Part shown: positions 34,220-47,376 of the stretch, one piece after another
Layout of the letters: the number at the start of each line of letters is the position of its first letter
Position numbering within the stretch: position 1 is the stretch's first letter
Assembly (NCBI GenBank): GCA_032718475.1
Contig: JAUCBJ010002659.1
Location: 113,699 to 177,698 of the forward strand
Length of the DNA stretch: 64,000 bases
Source of the DNA: Nemertoderma westbladi
Lineage: Eukaryota > Xenacoelomorpha > Nemertodermatida > Nemertodermatidae
Direction: 5' to 3'
Translations under genes and position numbers: made by a program
Notes under the pieces: generated by a model
Told to the model about the DNA's origin: nothing
Databases searched by the model: none
The model's input: the letters and a program-made list of their open reading frames with translations, nothing else

Positions 34220-37200
34220 ACTGAAGGAAGTCCGACTGGAAATGAGAACTTTGCCACAAATTGTCACAAACCCACTCCTGAACTAAAGCGATGATGATAT
34301 TATGCAGCACTTAGTAAATGTGCACCAGCGGAAGAGCAGAAAGCCAACATCCTAATTTAAAAAAAGCTACCAATGTTAACAGAGTACGAACAGAGAATTT
34401 GGTGACTGCAGATGATGAGTACCCAGAACATAACCAACCGAAAGTAGACACTTCTACAATTAAGTACACTCCATGTCCCTCAAATAAACCTATTATATTA
34501 GACAGTCTTGAAACAAACCCATTACAAGACACCTTGTTTAGTAATTCAACAGCAAAGGACTGTTTCACTAGACAAATGACTCATAGCGAACTGTGACAGG
34601 CCATTACTTTAGGCGAACCTATAAAGTTCAATGGGGATAAATTAAAGTGATTGACATTTAAAATCTACTTTGTAGATACAGTAATAAATTCAAATTTGGG
34701 AGACAGTGAGGAACTATAATTAATACTTGAGAGAGTGTTTAGAAGGTGAACCTAAGAGCATGGTGACTCAAAATACATCCAGGACAGACAGACTACCAAC
34801 AGCCTGGCAGAAATTAAATGACCGATACATTGACCAAGACGAACTTGTTAGAAAGTCTATGAAAAATTAACATCTATACCACTTCAACCCAGCCAACGGT
34901 TTAATACAATTCATGTATGATATTTAAGAGCTATTAAAACAACTAGATTGGATATATTGGATGGATGGATAGATTGGATTGTATCGGACTACCATAGCAA
35001 TTGACATGGAGGCTGGAGGATTAGCCAAAGGCAAGATGGGCAATCGCTGGGACAAGATAGTATTAAATATCCGGCAATGAGACCAATGTAGTGCCACTAT
35101 GAAGGACTTTACAAGATTTTGCATGGTGAAGTAAAGTTGCAACTAAAGTGACAAAAAAGAGTGTAATTTAGTGAAGATTACAAGTCTGATGTAGTTTATC
35201 ATACGGATGACTACCAATTTGACACTGATGAGTTCACAGATTGTGACAATGATATCTGCAACAATGTGAAAATTGATCACACATTGACATATAAGATTCC
35301 ACTAGACCTCTTCATAATGGAGACTATCAATGTGATTGTCTCTCTGGAGTATTATGATCTTGGCATTCCATGCTGGAGATGGATGCTTACTTTACAGGCC
35401 TAACGTATCCAACAGACATTGATGGACACAATAAGGTGACGGCAGTTGAAATGCTAGCAATACCTAACTTCACAAGGAGTCAATCATCACCTACAAATTG
35501 GATGACGATGACTTCACATGACACAATGACATGCCATGTTTTACACCAGACCGAGAAGGCATACAGATACTAGTCTGACAGAATGCCCCAGAAGCCTTGG
35601 AAGTCTTACAGAAGTGATCTCGTCGACTACTTCCTATGACAGCATATGCAGGAAGGATACGCATAGGATGGTTCTGTACTGGGGACCTCAATGAAAACAA
35701 TCCATGAAAGAAGTATCAACATAAATTACGTTTCAGAAACAGAACACCTGGCGGATATTTCATTCTCTGACACTGATAAAGACTCATTATCGTTGACCAT
35801 GAAGTAATATTAACCATCAGTGACATGGATGATGCAACTGAACTAGTGACTGACCATCACATATGTGTGAATCAAGTACACATGGCCCTAGCATTAAGAC
35901 ACGACGAGACTGACTGTCTTGATTACTACAACTCTCATTTGATTGACTGTCAGATAAGAATGAATGAGCATTTTATCACTTGGATGCACCAACAAGTAAT
36001 TGAGACAAATGCGAATGACAAAGCTAAGTTTGTTGAGGATATGCGTATGATTCAGATACAAGAGACAAAGAGACAACAACTGTTATCCCTGAAGAAGGAC
36101 AATACGAAGTAGGTATTTCAAAGGAGATCAAAGGTCAACCAGGTTAACAACCAGCCTTTAGATGAAAAATGGTGCGATCAGCTAAAACAATGGCTGCTTA
36201 GGAACAAAGCGGCTTACAACATGTACAAGATACAAGTAGACAAATACATTAGTAAAGGTTATGCTGAACGAGTACCCTTAAAATACCCCTGTTATAATTA
36301 AAAAGTATTATCTCACACATCACTACTTAGAAAGAGCAGATAAACCAGGACATGATGGTTACCCAAAGAATGTGACAGCTCACTCTTTAATAATGGTATC
36401 CTGATGGCAACTTTGATTTAGACCCAGTGGAATACTGCATGACTATACAAGCATTTGGCCTAATTTCTAGTCCTTCTAATGCTTGTTCTGTCTTAGTCAA
36501 AACAGCCCACAACAATGGTGACTGCTTCCCCCTGCTGTAATACGAAACATGACATGCGACATATGGACGATAATATTACATATTTCCCTACCGTACAAGA
36601 TGTCGTAGAAGTCACCACAGGGACAATAGACTGCTAGAAACTATGTGGTTTTCACTTAACCAAGTTCATGAGTAATTCTCGAGAATTCTTACAGACAATT
36701 CCCTTAAACCAATGGGGATAAACAAACCTGGATTTAAGCACAGTCAACCAGAATCCAAAACTTTAGGTTTAAGGTGGGACATGGAAAGAGATGATTTATT
36801 TTTCATGGTCATACCTCATAAACAAGGTAAAAGTAACAAACGTATCTATCTCAGTATACTCAGTACGTACTTTGACCCTATTGGATTTATCAGCCTAATT
36901 ATTATAGTCGCTTGATGGATCGATGGATCGTACAGGATATGTGGAAACAAAATGAAGGATGGGATGACCCTTTGTCCAGTGGAATGTTGGAATGGTGGAA
37001 AAGGTAGCTGATAGACATTGAAGATCTTCAGATTTTCAGCTCTTATTTCAGCCTTGTTCTTCCGACTGATTCGTAGCAACTGCACAGCTTTGGTGATGCG
37101 AGTAAAAAGATTATCGGAGTAACAGCCTATGTACGAGTAACTACATCAACATGAGGTCTGGTCTTGCTTGTGGCCTCCAAAGCTCTCATCTCCAGCGAGA

Positions 37201-37560
37201 AACTCATGATGCCATGTGCGGAATTTAGGGGAGGCATTATATACCTCAGTGATCGGAACTAATTCAGCTGAACATTTAGATTACCCCCTGTCAGAGATAC
37301 CTTTTATTGGACCAATGCAACTTTTGTATTAGAATACTAACAGGAGTTGTCAATTCAGCATCTATGTTTCCAACAGAGCAAGCATCATCCTAAGTCACAC
37401 AAGTGAAAGTTAATGGAGATATTGTCCTGGACCCATGAACCAAGCCGACATCGCTACTTGAGGTGCCAGTCCAAAGGAATTGATCAATTCCACTACATGG
37501 TTCAATGGACCCACCTCCCTTAGTAAACCGCCTGATGAATGGCCTCTGAATCGCAGAGAT
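34220..37560 (+). mobile_element. Second BEL/Pao relic, opposite orientation
   Basis: Plus strand: gag-like (34318-34900: IKFNGDKLK, then LGDSEEL, then TAWQKLNDRYIDQ), protease/linker pieces (35170-36110), RT connection (36712-36915: LGLRWDMERDDLFF and LSTYFDPIGFIS), RNase H (LHSFGDASKKIIGVTAYV, near 37084-37140) and the linker to integrase (MNQADIAT, then GASPKELINSTTWFNGPTSL, near 37430-37510). Stops are frequent, and most of the RT palm is missing between 36200 and 36700. It starts where the minus-strand gag ends. Confidence 0.7.
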
Positions 37561-38254
37561 CCGTAAAGCCAAGGGAGCGGGGGTGGTTAAACCCAAACTC
37601 AAATCCTCCAAATCTAAACTATTTCAGGCCCTAGACATGTCAACCGACAATGCCAAACTAAACCTTGACAATGTACACAGTGCACATACTGTAGAATCTG
37701 ACCCTAATAGTAATGATGTTCCAAGTCCTGCAGGGCCCCCCTCAGGTACTGTAAGAGTGCAACATCCCACAATTATTTTGGAAAACAATGCACTACTGAA
37801 TGTGACCCCTCTGTCCCCTCTAATAACTAGAGCTGTGAAACATTACAGTTCCTGGACAAGATTATGTTGACAATTGCTTACTTAAAGCATTGCTTCCATA
37901 TACATATTCTAGAACACAGGAACATTTCCAGGAAATTGTCCCTAACGCAAATTGATAAGAAAACTTACAACTAATGCGTCTTGCAGAACCCGGTATTGGA
38001 GGCTTCCCACTTGTATTCGGTATCACAGACAGGAACCAGGTCCCCCACCAAATATATCCTTGGTGATCACGAGCAACAGCACCTGACAAGGGATAAAGAC
38101 AGTCTGGAAGAAATTCTCAAAAATCTATCACCAGATCACCAACAGACAGTAGCGCAAATTTCCTCTTTCCGCTGGCCAATTATCAACTCGATTAGTCCGA
38201 AATGGACTCGCAATCAGCTATGGTTTCGACCAATAATGTGGGGCTGCATTTGAT
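37561..38254 (+). other. Short open frames of unknown origin
   Basis: Two overlapping frames (37583-37870 and 37981-38253) follow the BEL relic. The first is Ser/Asn/Pro-rich with no domain recognised. It could be the remaining pol 3' part of the BEL copy or unrelated sequence. Confidence 0.3.
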
Positions 38255-38355
38255 TTAAATCAAGGTTTAAATATAAATTGTAAAAAAGGTGGTTTAATTA
38301 TACAGCGACATAACGAAATTCGGGATGTCTTAGGCGATCTTGCATCATGTGTCCC
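38255..38355 (+). pseudogene. RT-like family C-terminal scrap (HNEIR motif)
   Basis: Plus-strand translation gives AAFDLNQGLNINCKKGGLII then QRHNEIRDVLGDLAS. The C-K-x-G-G-x-I-x-x-R-H-N-E-I-R signature also appears at about 39910 and 40190 and belongs, as I recall it, to the C-terminal region of a widespread invertebrate RT-like gene family. Confidence 0.5.
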
Positions 38356-38598
38356 AGGCATGGAGATCGATCAACTTGCTTGCTGGTCGAAAAAGCCAAC
38401 CAACCACAAAGGTTAAGGCTGAATCACCAGCCGATCACCTCAATGCAACGCATCTTAAAGGACACTGGCCTTGAAGATGCGGATGATCTAGCAAATGTCA
38501 TGGGTGATAGGGAGTTGTGGTGGTGCAACTTTGTCAATAAGCCGGCACAGCATTCTTAAAAATGCAGCTGCAATGCAGCATGCCGATCCTAGTAGGAG
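38356..38598 (+). mobile_element. LINE copy with a large internal deletion
   Basis: About 88 bases match 4838-4923 of the big LINE, then the sequence jumps straight to the segment matching 6455-6605 and the shared 3' tail. About 1.5 kb of RT sequence is missing at the junction near 38443. Confidence 0.85.
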
Positions 38599-39104
38599 TA
38601 TTTTGGAAATCTCCCTGTTCATCTGATAGTTGGTTCATGACCGCATAGGCTAGTCCATCTAGTGATAGGCACAGGTAGGTTGTGAATGGAGGGCATCTTT
38701 CAAGTAGTCTGAGTAATTCAGTGCGATTCGTTGTTTTCTGCCAGATTGCATATAAGATATTATTATAAGATATTATAAGATATTCAGATATTATTGTATA
38801 TTAGATTATTAAAATAATATTAAATCACAGTCAAAAGTTATCAGATCAATCCTACCAATCCTGCACGGTAGCTGTACCAGTCCAAGTTACCAGTGTAATC
38901 TAACCAACACCTCACAGTCACAGAAGTATAATATTTCAAAAGTCCCTCGCACTTTCACTATTCCATATTGGAAACTTTATACTGGAAACTTTATTTGCTC
39001 GTTATTGATGATTATTTAAGAAAAACAATGTATTGGTAAATATACGCTAAATGAAACCTTTAAACCCATTTAATTTTATTATTGTTCTATTACTATTAGT
39101 ATAC
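38599..39104. other. Intergenic, AT-rich
   Basis: Contains ATTATAAGAT repeats near 38755-38790. No gene is supported. Confidence 0.4.
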
Positions 39105-40690
39105 GAGGACTGGAGGATGGGGTTTACACCCCTGGTTGGGGTGTAAACTACCAATGGTGTCTGGTGCACCGAGGCACAGATACTAATTAGCCATCTTGCT
39201 GAGAGACTCATGGCTCATCGGGAGGGTATGCGAGAAAGGGGCCTGGCATGCATCCTGGGGGGTGTGCATCACCAACTGAATTTCGTGCTCCTTCAGTCTA
39301 GACAGCACTAACTTGGTTGTCCTAATGTGTGCAATCGGAATGGGACTACTTGCTACGAGTTGTTCCTACTGCAGTCAATGAGATAATGCCGATCCGGACA
39401 GCGCTCCTTCAAAGGTTCACACCCACACTATTTGGAAGCCCACTCGTTTCACCCAAGGAGCCCTAGTACTGCTTCGGGCTTGGCTTGGCGCCATCGGGCT
39501 GCAGAACCCACCATGTGGCCACGTCAAGCGCACTCAGTATCCCAGGAGGGAATGGCAGTAGTTTGTGATGCGATATGGTCTGGACCAACACTTCATGTGG
39601 TGTAACATAACTCTAAACTGCGAACAGCCTTTTCTAAAAGCCACAAGACCCAGGATGTGGCATTTGTAGCGAGTCGGACGGTGGCATTATCTTTGCTACC
39701 GGCCTACTGATGGTGAACAGTGACTCGCGCAGTCCTCAATAAGACAGGGCGCTGGTTGACTGCCCCATACCCAGCATCCTCAATGCTACCAACCGTCATC
39801 CAGATGAGTTACAGGACAACCTGGCGCTCCATTACAGCCTTGTCTCACCAGGTCTTCCAGTGAAGTGTGAGGTTTGTTGAGGACCATTCTCGACCACCCA
39901 CGCATTGAGCTGTAAATCCGGCGGCTTAATAATAAAACGCCATAACGAGATAGTGAGGTGTTTGGAGACCTCCTGAAGTCGGCGAACAGGACCTCGAGCG
40001 TGGAACGGGAGGTCACTCTATCCCATGGATATCTGGATAGGGAAGATCAGGAGGTACGGGGGATGTGGGCGGATTTGATCGCTCGGGGGTCTGTGCTAAC
40101 CAGAGAGTGGCATCATTCAATATGGCTGTTATAAATGCTGATGCCACCTCTTACGTTCTACTTAGTCTGTCCTTGGGCAGAATCGAGCTGTAAATCCAGC
40201 AGCTTAATAATAAAATGCCATAACGAGATACGTGAGATGTTTGGAGACCTCCTGACGACGGCGTTCGGGACCTTGCGCATGGAGCAGGAGGTCACTCTAT
40301 CCCACGGATATCTGGATAGGAAGCACCCTCACTAGAAGAAGCTCCACTACTAAGCTGTCTGTGAGGACTGGAGGATAGTGTTTATACCCCTGGTTGGCAT
40401 CACCAATGGTGTCTGGTGCACCGAGGCCCAGATATTAATTAGCCATCTCGCCGAGACACTCGTGGCGCATCAGGAAGGTATGCGGGAAAGGGGCCTCATG
40501 TGTGTTGCGTCCTGGGAGGTGTGCGTTGGCGACTGCAGTTCGCAGTCCTTCTGTCCAACTCCCTCTGCATCTGTCTGTGGTGGCCGTCAGTCATTGGCCC
40601 TGGGTTTTGGCGATGGGGCGGGTTTGTGTGGTATCGGGCTGGCAGACAACTATTAAGAACAGTATTCTGCAGCCTACCTAACTACATAGC
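39105..40690 (+). pseudogene. Two partial copies of an RT-like gene C-terminus
   Basis: 39105-39300 and 40360-40560 are clearly homologous (both read PLVG, then GVWCTEAQILISHLAE, then a MRERGL segment). 39905-40010 and 40185-40340 both read LSCKSGGLIIKRHNEI or its variant SCKSSSLIIKCHNEIRE. This is the C-terminal half of the same RT-like family whose polymerase part lies on the minus strand at 42860-44560. Stops and frameshifts throughout. Together the region looks like two tandem C-terminal ends, so it reflects either duplication or two insertions. Confidence 0.55.
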
Positions 40691-41799
40691 ATGCTACTAG
40701 GACTATCTTGTTTATGTTTGTAACCTAGGTAACATCAGCTGGTGGTGGAATATTTCTAATATATCGATTTGAATAACAAATTACTATTAGTATGCGAAAT
40801 CTCAAATGTAAGAAACAAAATTGTTAAAAAGATAATATACCTTCACAGCACTTTTAAATAAGAAAAAAAATGGATTTGAATATAATCGTTATAGGCCTAT
40901 TTCAAACAGAATGAGCCTAAAATCAACTCCCATTGTAGGCATACAATCAAATCTCACGAAGTTCTGTTGAAAAATAGGCGCTGCTTATTTTTTTTAAATT
41001 GAGGTTTAAGCATATATAACCTTAAATATTATTAACTTTTTGTTATTTTTTACAAATGTCAATAGGTGGAAGCAAGAATTTATAGAGCTATATTCAGCAT
41101 ATTTTTAGCATAAGACACTCTGTTTTTATTTTGAATTAGTATATTGTGTATATTTAACATGTTTTAAGTCCATGCACTGCTATGACTGTTGGACGTGTTG
41201 GTGTCTCTCAACCACGAATAATATAATATTAATATATAAAAGGCATATATAGGACATTTGTCAAGCTTACCACAGCAATCGCTGCTTGGCTTAGGCTGTG
41301 TTATTAGAACATGCCATTATAACTGATGGTTTTCTTTAGTTAAGAGCAAGGAATCAACCACTTGAACTAACCAACCCAATTTACTATTGTAAATTGAAAC
41401 AATATTATTTCAAGTCAAATTAACCATAGACTGACTCTTTACTAGGTCGTGTTCTTTGGAAAAATTCCACAGTAACTTTTTAACTACATTATTTTAAATT
41501 GTTTTCTTTTTTCAAGAAGGCCAACTCGGTCTTCTTATTGTTACTAGAAAGAAGACCAAACATTGATGTCCTTAGAGAGAGGGTTTATGCAGCCACTGGT
41601 GACACCTCCTTTATGCTGCATGGAATTGGCAGGTTTTCTGGATCAATGACCCAGATGAATTGACCTGACCACCACTGCTAGTATGTGGTTGACATATCCA
41701 CACTAGACACATCGGGTTTCTCCTATATCTTTTGATAATTATCATGGACTCATATTATGTATGTTTCCATAGAATCGAAACCCTGGTTTTCTGTATCGT
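40691..41799. other. Intergenic, no gene seen
   Basis: AT-rich DNA without recognised repeats or coding signals. Confidence 0.4.
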
Positions 41800-42790
41800 T
41801 GTTCCATTCTGTATTCCCATTCTGATCTTTGTGGTTGCACAATCCGTATCATCGGTGGTAGCATCGGCTACAGTAAGGCAATATTTATCTTTCATTATGG
41901 ACTTATATTAGATCCACATCTAGCTCTGATTCATATAATTGTGTTATTAAAATGTTGTTACTCCCGTACTTCTGTTTGTCTTTATCGTCGTCCCTTTCTA
42001 GTTCCAATTGTTGCAACATAGTATATTTATGTGGAAGACGATGTTCCCTTTCTTTGAGTTTCTAATTATCTTCCTCAACTTTCCGCAGATTCTGAGTCAT
42101 CCTCATACTGGTATATCCAGTGGTGTAACACCTGTTCCACTGTGATAATCTTTATTCCATCTTTTAGTCCATCGTCTTCCATCAGGTAATATCTTTCTGT
42201 AATATCTCATAAGAGTTACTAGCTCCTCACCACATCCTGGCTGATTTGGGTTTATTCCCTTGGTATCAGGCTCAGCGATCAACTACAATACAATATATCC
42301 TTCTCATCTTACTTTAAACTCGATGTAATATCTCGCTTAATCCCCGAGTTTCCTCTTCACTAGTCAGATCAGATTAGATCTTCCTGGTAGTATATTTTCC
42401 CAGCAATCATTGAAAGCTTGATATTCCGCATCCTGATCTATCTGCATCCATTTTAAGGGTTCCTTTATCGGACTGACATCTGTTGGTTGTCTGACTCCCG
42501 CATTCTCTGACCCCCGTATTGCTGCTTGGATAAGATGGGTAATTTCCATTGACATGGTTTGTCACCTATACTACTATACTATTCTGTATTTAAAAAATCC
42601 TCCAGCGGCATATTAGGCTGAATTTTAGAAGAACCCCATGCTGCTGCAAACATATACTTAATCAGATCGCTTTGCGATAAATCGGATTTGCTCTTGTTCG
42701 ATTCGACTTCATTGCTTCATCAACTTCATTGACTTCATTTAGATTTTTTATCTCTTCCATCTAGTATGATATCACTCCCAATATCTTCTT
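41800..42790 (-). pseudogene. Degenerate coding-like stretch, possibly gag
   Basis: Minus-strand translation is coding-like but broken: KYMFAAAWGSSKIQPNMPLE, MEITHLIQAAIRGSENAGVR and an acidic/charged stretch with HHWIYQYEDDSESAESEEDN. Its composition suggests the N-terminal part of a retroelement polyprotein, but no diagnostic motif was found. Confidence 0.3.
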
Positions 42791-42859
42791 CAATAACTTC
42801 TTAAACTTAGTAGGACCCCTTCGTTCTGGGATAGGAACACTCTTTGTCCTGGGTTAAGG

Positions 42860-44560
42860 ACCCATGTACTCGGATTCAGGGGTATATGGCCTGAACAGAC
42901 AGATGGTAATCCACCAATGGCTGGTCAGCAATAAGCGCACTCATCTCAAATTTGTGTACACTTCACTGCGACATGCATTTGGCAGCAGGGGTACTGGACA
43001 TGGCCCAGCAGGAATTAATTGGCAACAACTCAAAGGTCACCACGAAGTACTTGGTTGTGAGACAGGAGGTGATGGAGATTCTCCAATTGGGGCACCAAGA
43101 ATGAATGGTGAGCTAATCCAGCGTCAAGCATGGGATGCCCACACTGATAGCATCGAACTCCATCTGTATCTGTGCACGTTGATTCTTCCGTTTCGGGCCC
43201 CCAAGAAAAACAACTCGCTCTTTGCGGGGTTAATCATCAACCCAAGTTTCCTCCCCTCATCGATCAACCTTGAGAGGTCCTAAGTTCCCATTGTCCAGGT
43301 ACCAGACATTCAAAGCCGATTCCAATGCCTGGATGGTTGGGTTTTCTGTTGCGAACAGAAAACAGCTGCGGGCCATCTGTGTCCCCTTGTTGTATGCCCT
43401 TGCCAGAGAGTAGGGGTCAACATTAAGGAGAAATGTTGACTCCCCGTAGGCAGTAAGGGTGTAATTATATATCGTGTGATGAGCTGCGTGGACAGTCTCC
43501 AGCATTGAATCTTGGTGGTTTGAGTTAAACGCATTACTAAAATCTAATTTTATCAACACAAAACTCACTGGATTCTCCCCATTGACCAGTGCCCTTACTG
43601 CATGGGCAGCTCCCTCCGCACCTAACTTGCAGCCAATACCCAGCTGGACAGAGCCATATAACTCTGTCCGTTTTTCTGCTGCTAAGGTTCCAGAGAACTT
43701 GCCACACAAACGATGATGGGTAGCCCCGACAGCTATTGGACGGATTCCCGGGCCACTCTTCTTGAATGCAAACAAATTTGCCCCAAAAAATATAGGCCGG
43801 ATAGAAGTTGGCACCTCGCCCACGATGGTAACATCAATGAACCTTGCTAGGGATAACATGAGGCGTTCTCCTGCTTCGTAATTCGTTGGGGTGATAAGAT
43901 CCTTATATATCTGAGGCCGCACCCCATCTGGGCCTCCAGCACTCCCGCTGGGGAAGGATGAGATCAACCTCCGGATTATAGTGGGGGTACAAGGGCGAGC
44001 AGACGAGGTGACAGGCGGTGGCATCTATTATCAGGTTTGGCAGCGTTTCACAGTATCATCTCTAGTGTCTCTGGTGTGTAGGGGGCAATGGAGTTCTCAG
44101 AGGAAGCTAACCCGTAGCTTACTTGATGTCACCATCCTCTATCTTTTCTGCCACCATGGCAGCCAGTCTAACTGACTCCTCCTGGGGTCTCTGGCAATAG
44201 GGGCCAGATGGCTCAGATGGTGGTGCTGGAAAACCAGAAACTGAAACAGCCATGGCGCGGAAATCGGTGTTCCTTTGGTTAATGAGGGAAGCAAGAGATC
44301 CCTGGTGTTTCCTCCCGCCTTGACTTGGAGCTGGGATATAGAAGAGCCTACTATACTCTCATCAGTTTGTCTGCAATAGCAGTAAACAACTCAGCGAACA
44401 GGTCAGCTAAGTTGGTCCTCGAATCCTTTGGGACATGTCTCATCTGTCTTGTTCGCTACCCTCGTACTATTGCCAAAATATCCCACTCTGATAATTCCCC
44501 TTGGGAGTGCAGGTGGGGGGACCTTGCGAGGAGGCTGAAGCATCTGGCTGGACACTAGAT
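42860..44560 (-). pseudogene. RT-like gene, polymerase part
   Basis: Minus strand: LADLFAELFTAIADKLM and VRLAAMVAEKIEDGDIKSAT upstream, then the longest frame (43257-44024) with SGSAGGPDGVRPQIYKDL, GIRPIAVGATHHRLCGKF, QLGIGCKLGAEGAAHAVRAL and LIKLDFSNAFNSNHQDSMLE (motif A, Asp present). The usual QQGDP box is scrambled (GTQMARSCF), and the catalytic Tyr-x-Asp-Asp reads YLDN, so the copy is dead. Downstream, GLMINPAKSELFFLGA and FILGAPIGE continue in other frames. I know this architecture as a common uncharacterised RT-like protein of marine invertebrates; I cannot place it in a named clade. Confidence 0.65.
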
Positions 44561-45045
44561 ACAAGGCACCGGTTGGCAGGTGGGCCATGTGTGCGCAGAG
44601 TCCAATTGGCTTTTATTCCAAAGACAATCAACATATTGGACACGTGCCAGCTCCAGACAATGGAGGGACTGACAAACCGACCCCAGACACTTGAGTGACT
44701 GATACACCACTAGCGGTCAAGACATCGAAGAAACTTTCCGATTCACATTTTGCATGCATCTCATTGTGCTATCCAGCTATCTGAAAATGAAACTTTTTAA
44801 CCACCAACATATGTGCCCTTTCGGGCACACATGTTTTTTTATAGCACTTTTGTAGTTCACTTTACCCCACCTGACGGGGTAAAGTGAACTACCCTTAAAA
44901 ATTATTTTATTCTCATTTTGACTTCTCAATAAATCGTATGGGGTAAAGTGAACTACTTTGCAAGTTTTAAAAAAAGGTCGGCAGATCCCTAAGGATCATT
45001 TTCATATATAACAATGTATACATAATTGGTTGTATAAAGTTTGTA

Positions 45046-46610
45046 TTACTGGTAAACACAACAGTCATCACAGAAAAAATCGTCATCAAAGTCAAAACTG
45101 TTTCCCAAACAGTCCGTGCAGGCCCACGAGAGATCACATACATCACAGACAACCCAACGATCTTGATTTCTCTTGTTATTGGTGCGCCAATCCTTTTTGC
45201 ACTTGTAGCAATAGTTGGAATCAGGTTGCCAAGAATTGGGGGTGTTATCAGACATATTTTCTCGATTTTCACTTGCTTGTTGCTTGTTAGTCTTCTTTGG
45301 CTTCTTTCTCTTATCAGCTTTCACTCTCTCTTCCTCCCTCATTCGTTGTATAACATCATCATTGGTAAGGCATTCACCTCCAAAGCGGCGCTTTACAGCC
45401 TTTTTGCCCCTTTCTGACGAGCTACGAACATTGGTGTGAGCAATTATCAAGTGCTTTCGCGCTACTTCACGGATTTTTGATTGAGGCGAGTTAGATAGGG
45501 GTATTATATTCGGAACAGAAGGCTGATCAGAAACAGATGATGTAGCAGGCTCGTTGAGAACAGAGGTTGAAGGCACATTTGGTTCTGAAATAGGATGAGC
45601 ATCAGAAGCAATGGTTTTGGGAATAGTACCAGTGGTAACTGGAGCCGGAGGTGGAGCACCAATTATATCTTCAAGTGGCCGTTCAAATACCTCTGATGGA
45701 ACCAGTTTTTGAGTTTCTATTGCGGTGGGGTCGAAGGGAAATATTCCCGTTTTTCCAAAGGACTTCACAATGTCAGCGGGTACAAAGGCTCTCTTATATA
45801 ATTTCGATAATAGCTTGGGAAAAACGACCTTTCCCACAGCTCTGAGCCTTGATTCCAAATAATGCTTCTGGAGTATTTCACGCCATATTCACTTCGCTTG
45901 TTTAAAGATTCCAGCATCGAGTGGTTGTAGAAGGTGACTGCAATGAGCTGGCAGGCAAAGCAAGGATATCTGCGAATCCCTTGCTAATTCTACGACCTGG
46001 AGAGAAACATGGCTCATGTGACCATCATAGATCATCAGCAATGGCTTGGGTGTATCTTTGGTAAGTTTTATAAACTGTTTCATGAACTGTAGGAATAGAT
46101 CACTATCCATATCCATCCATCCACTTTCGCTGGTTCCATACAATGCATTACAAGAAAGTGCTCTCTGGATAATGAGCAACTCAGGCTTACGTACGCATAA
46201 TGTACTGCTCCATCACTTACAGAAACCGATGTACCAATCTTCCTTGGGTCTTCTATCAGGAAAAGCGTTCCCTTTTCCAATTTTACAAATATAATCCTCG
46301 ACAATCTCAAGAAAAGAGGATTTGATTAAAGGAAATCCAAATTCCGAAAAGGAAAGTACGACATATACGAGCTCCTGTTCTTCAACTTGTGTTAAGTATA
46401 TGTTGGTCGTCCCGAACCTACTTTTGATCAGTTTATTCCAGCAACATGTCGGGCTACAGTGGAACGAGGAACTCCAAATTGTTCTGCAGCACTATATGCA
46501 GAGAGTTTATTTTCCTTTACAGCAGCTATTGCTGCTGCTAGTTTCCCCTTATCATAAGGTTTTCTCCCTCCTGAGACTGGTATGTACTTCCGTGGCATTA
46601 CTGCATTAGG
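45046..46610 (-). pseudogene. Pogo/jerky-like transposase with PHD-like tail
   Basis: From 46610 downward it reads MPRKYIPVSGGRKPYDKGKL, then SAYSAAEQFGVPRSTVARHV, a Psq-type helix-turn-helix. The DDE_1 domain follows: SGWMDMDSDLFLQFM, PLLMIYDGHMSHVS (catalytic Asp) and LPAHCSHLLQPLDAGIFKQA (third acidic site). After an in-frame stop near 45888 the frame continues with FGKTGIFPFDPTAIE, typical of the C-terminal part of these transposases, a Ser/Pro-rich linker, and a C-terminal zinc-binding segment (CYKCKKDW, then WVVCDVC, CTDCLG and CDDC) like a PHD finger. A frameshift near 46180-46310 also interrupts the catalytic domain. It is inactive as it stands but little decayed. Confidence 0.75.
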
Positions 46611-46718
46611 CTGACTTCAGTTATAACTTGAATTTATATAAACAAAACAAACACCAATCAGCCAATACTATATTCAATAGTAGGACTAGCCTCCGTCAGA
46701 CCAACCCTAATGCCTAGT

Positions 46719-47376
46719 GCATAAGCTCAAAGGATGGTATGCTTGAGCATGTGGACGACTTCTGTTACCTGGGATCGTGGATTCGGAAATCAGGTGAGGA
46801 CCTTCGAATACGTAAGGGAAAGGCATGGGCAGCCTTGAATAGGCTTTCCAGGATTTGGAAGTCACCGAGAATTAATCGGAAACTTAAGGTCCGATTATTT
46901 AGAGCAGCAGTAGTTCCAGTACTCCTCTACGGGAGTCCATGCTGGGCTCTAACTGCTGAGAACACCAAATCTCTGGATGGCACATTCACAAGATTGCTAC
47001 GCCGGGTTCATTGTGTCAAGTACAATGCACACATCTCCAACCAGACACTATATAACATTGGAGGTGTCTCATTGGTTCCCCCAAGCTTGACACTAGAACA
47101 GGATCGCCTCCGCTTTGCAGGACATTGCTTTCGCCGTGAGGTCCAGCCAGTGCATAACCTTGTACTTTGGCAGCCTCATGGAATGAATAAGCATGGTGGA
47201 CAGCCCATGACTTTCTTGAGACGCATCTTAAAGGACACTGGCCTTGAAGATGCGGATGATCTAGCAAATGTCATGGGTGATAGGGCGTTGTGGCGGTGCA
47301 ATTTTGTTGACAAGCCGGCACAGCATTCTTAAAAATGCAGCTGCAATGCAGCATGCCGATCCTAGTAGTAGTAGTA
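46719..47376 (+). mobile_element. 5'-truncated LINE copy inside the pogo element
   Basis: Begins at the segment matching 5955 of the big LINE and keeps one open frame (46739-47332) through VPVLLYGSPCWALTAE and RLRFAGHCFRRE to the stop. It ends in the shared tail and about five TAG repeats. It looks younger than most copies because the frame is unbroken. Confidence 0.9.
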
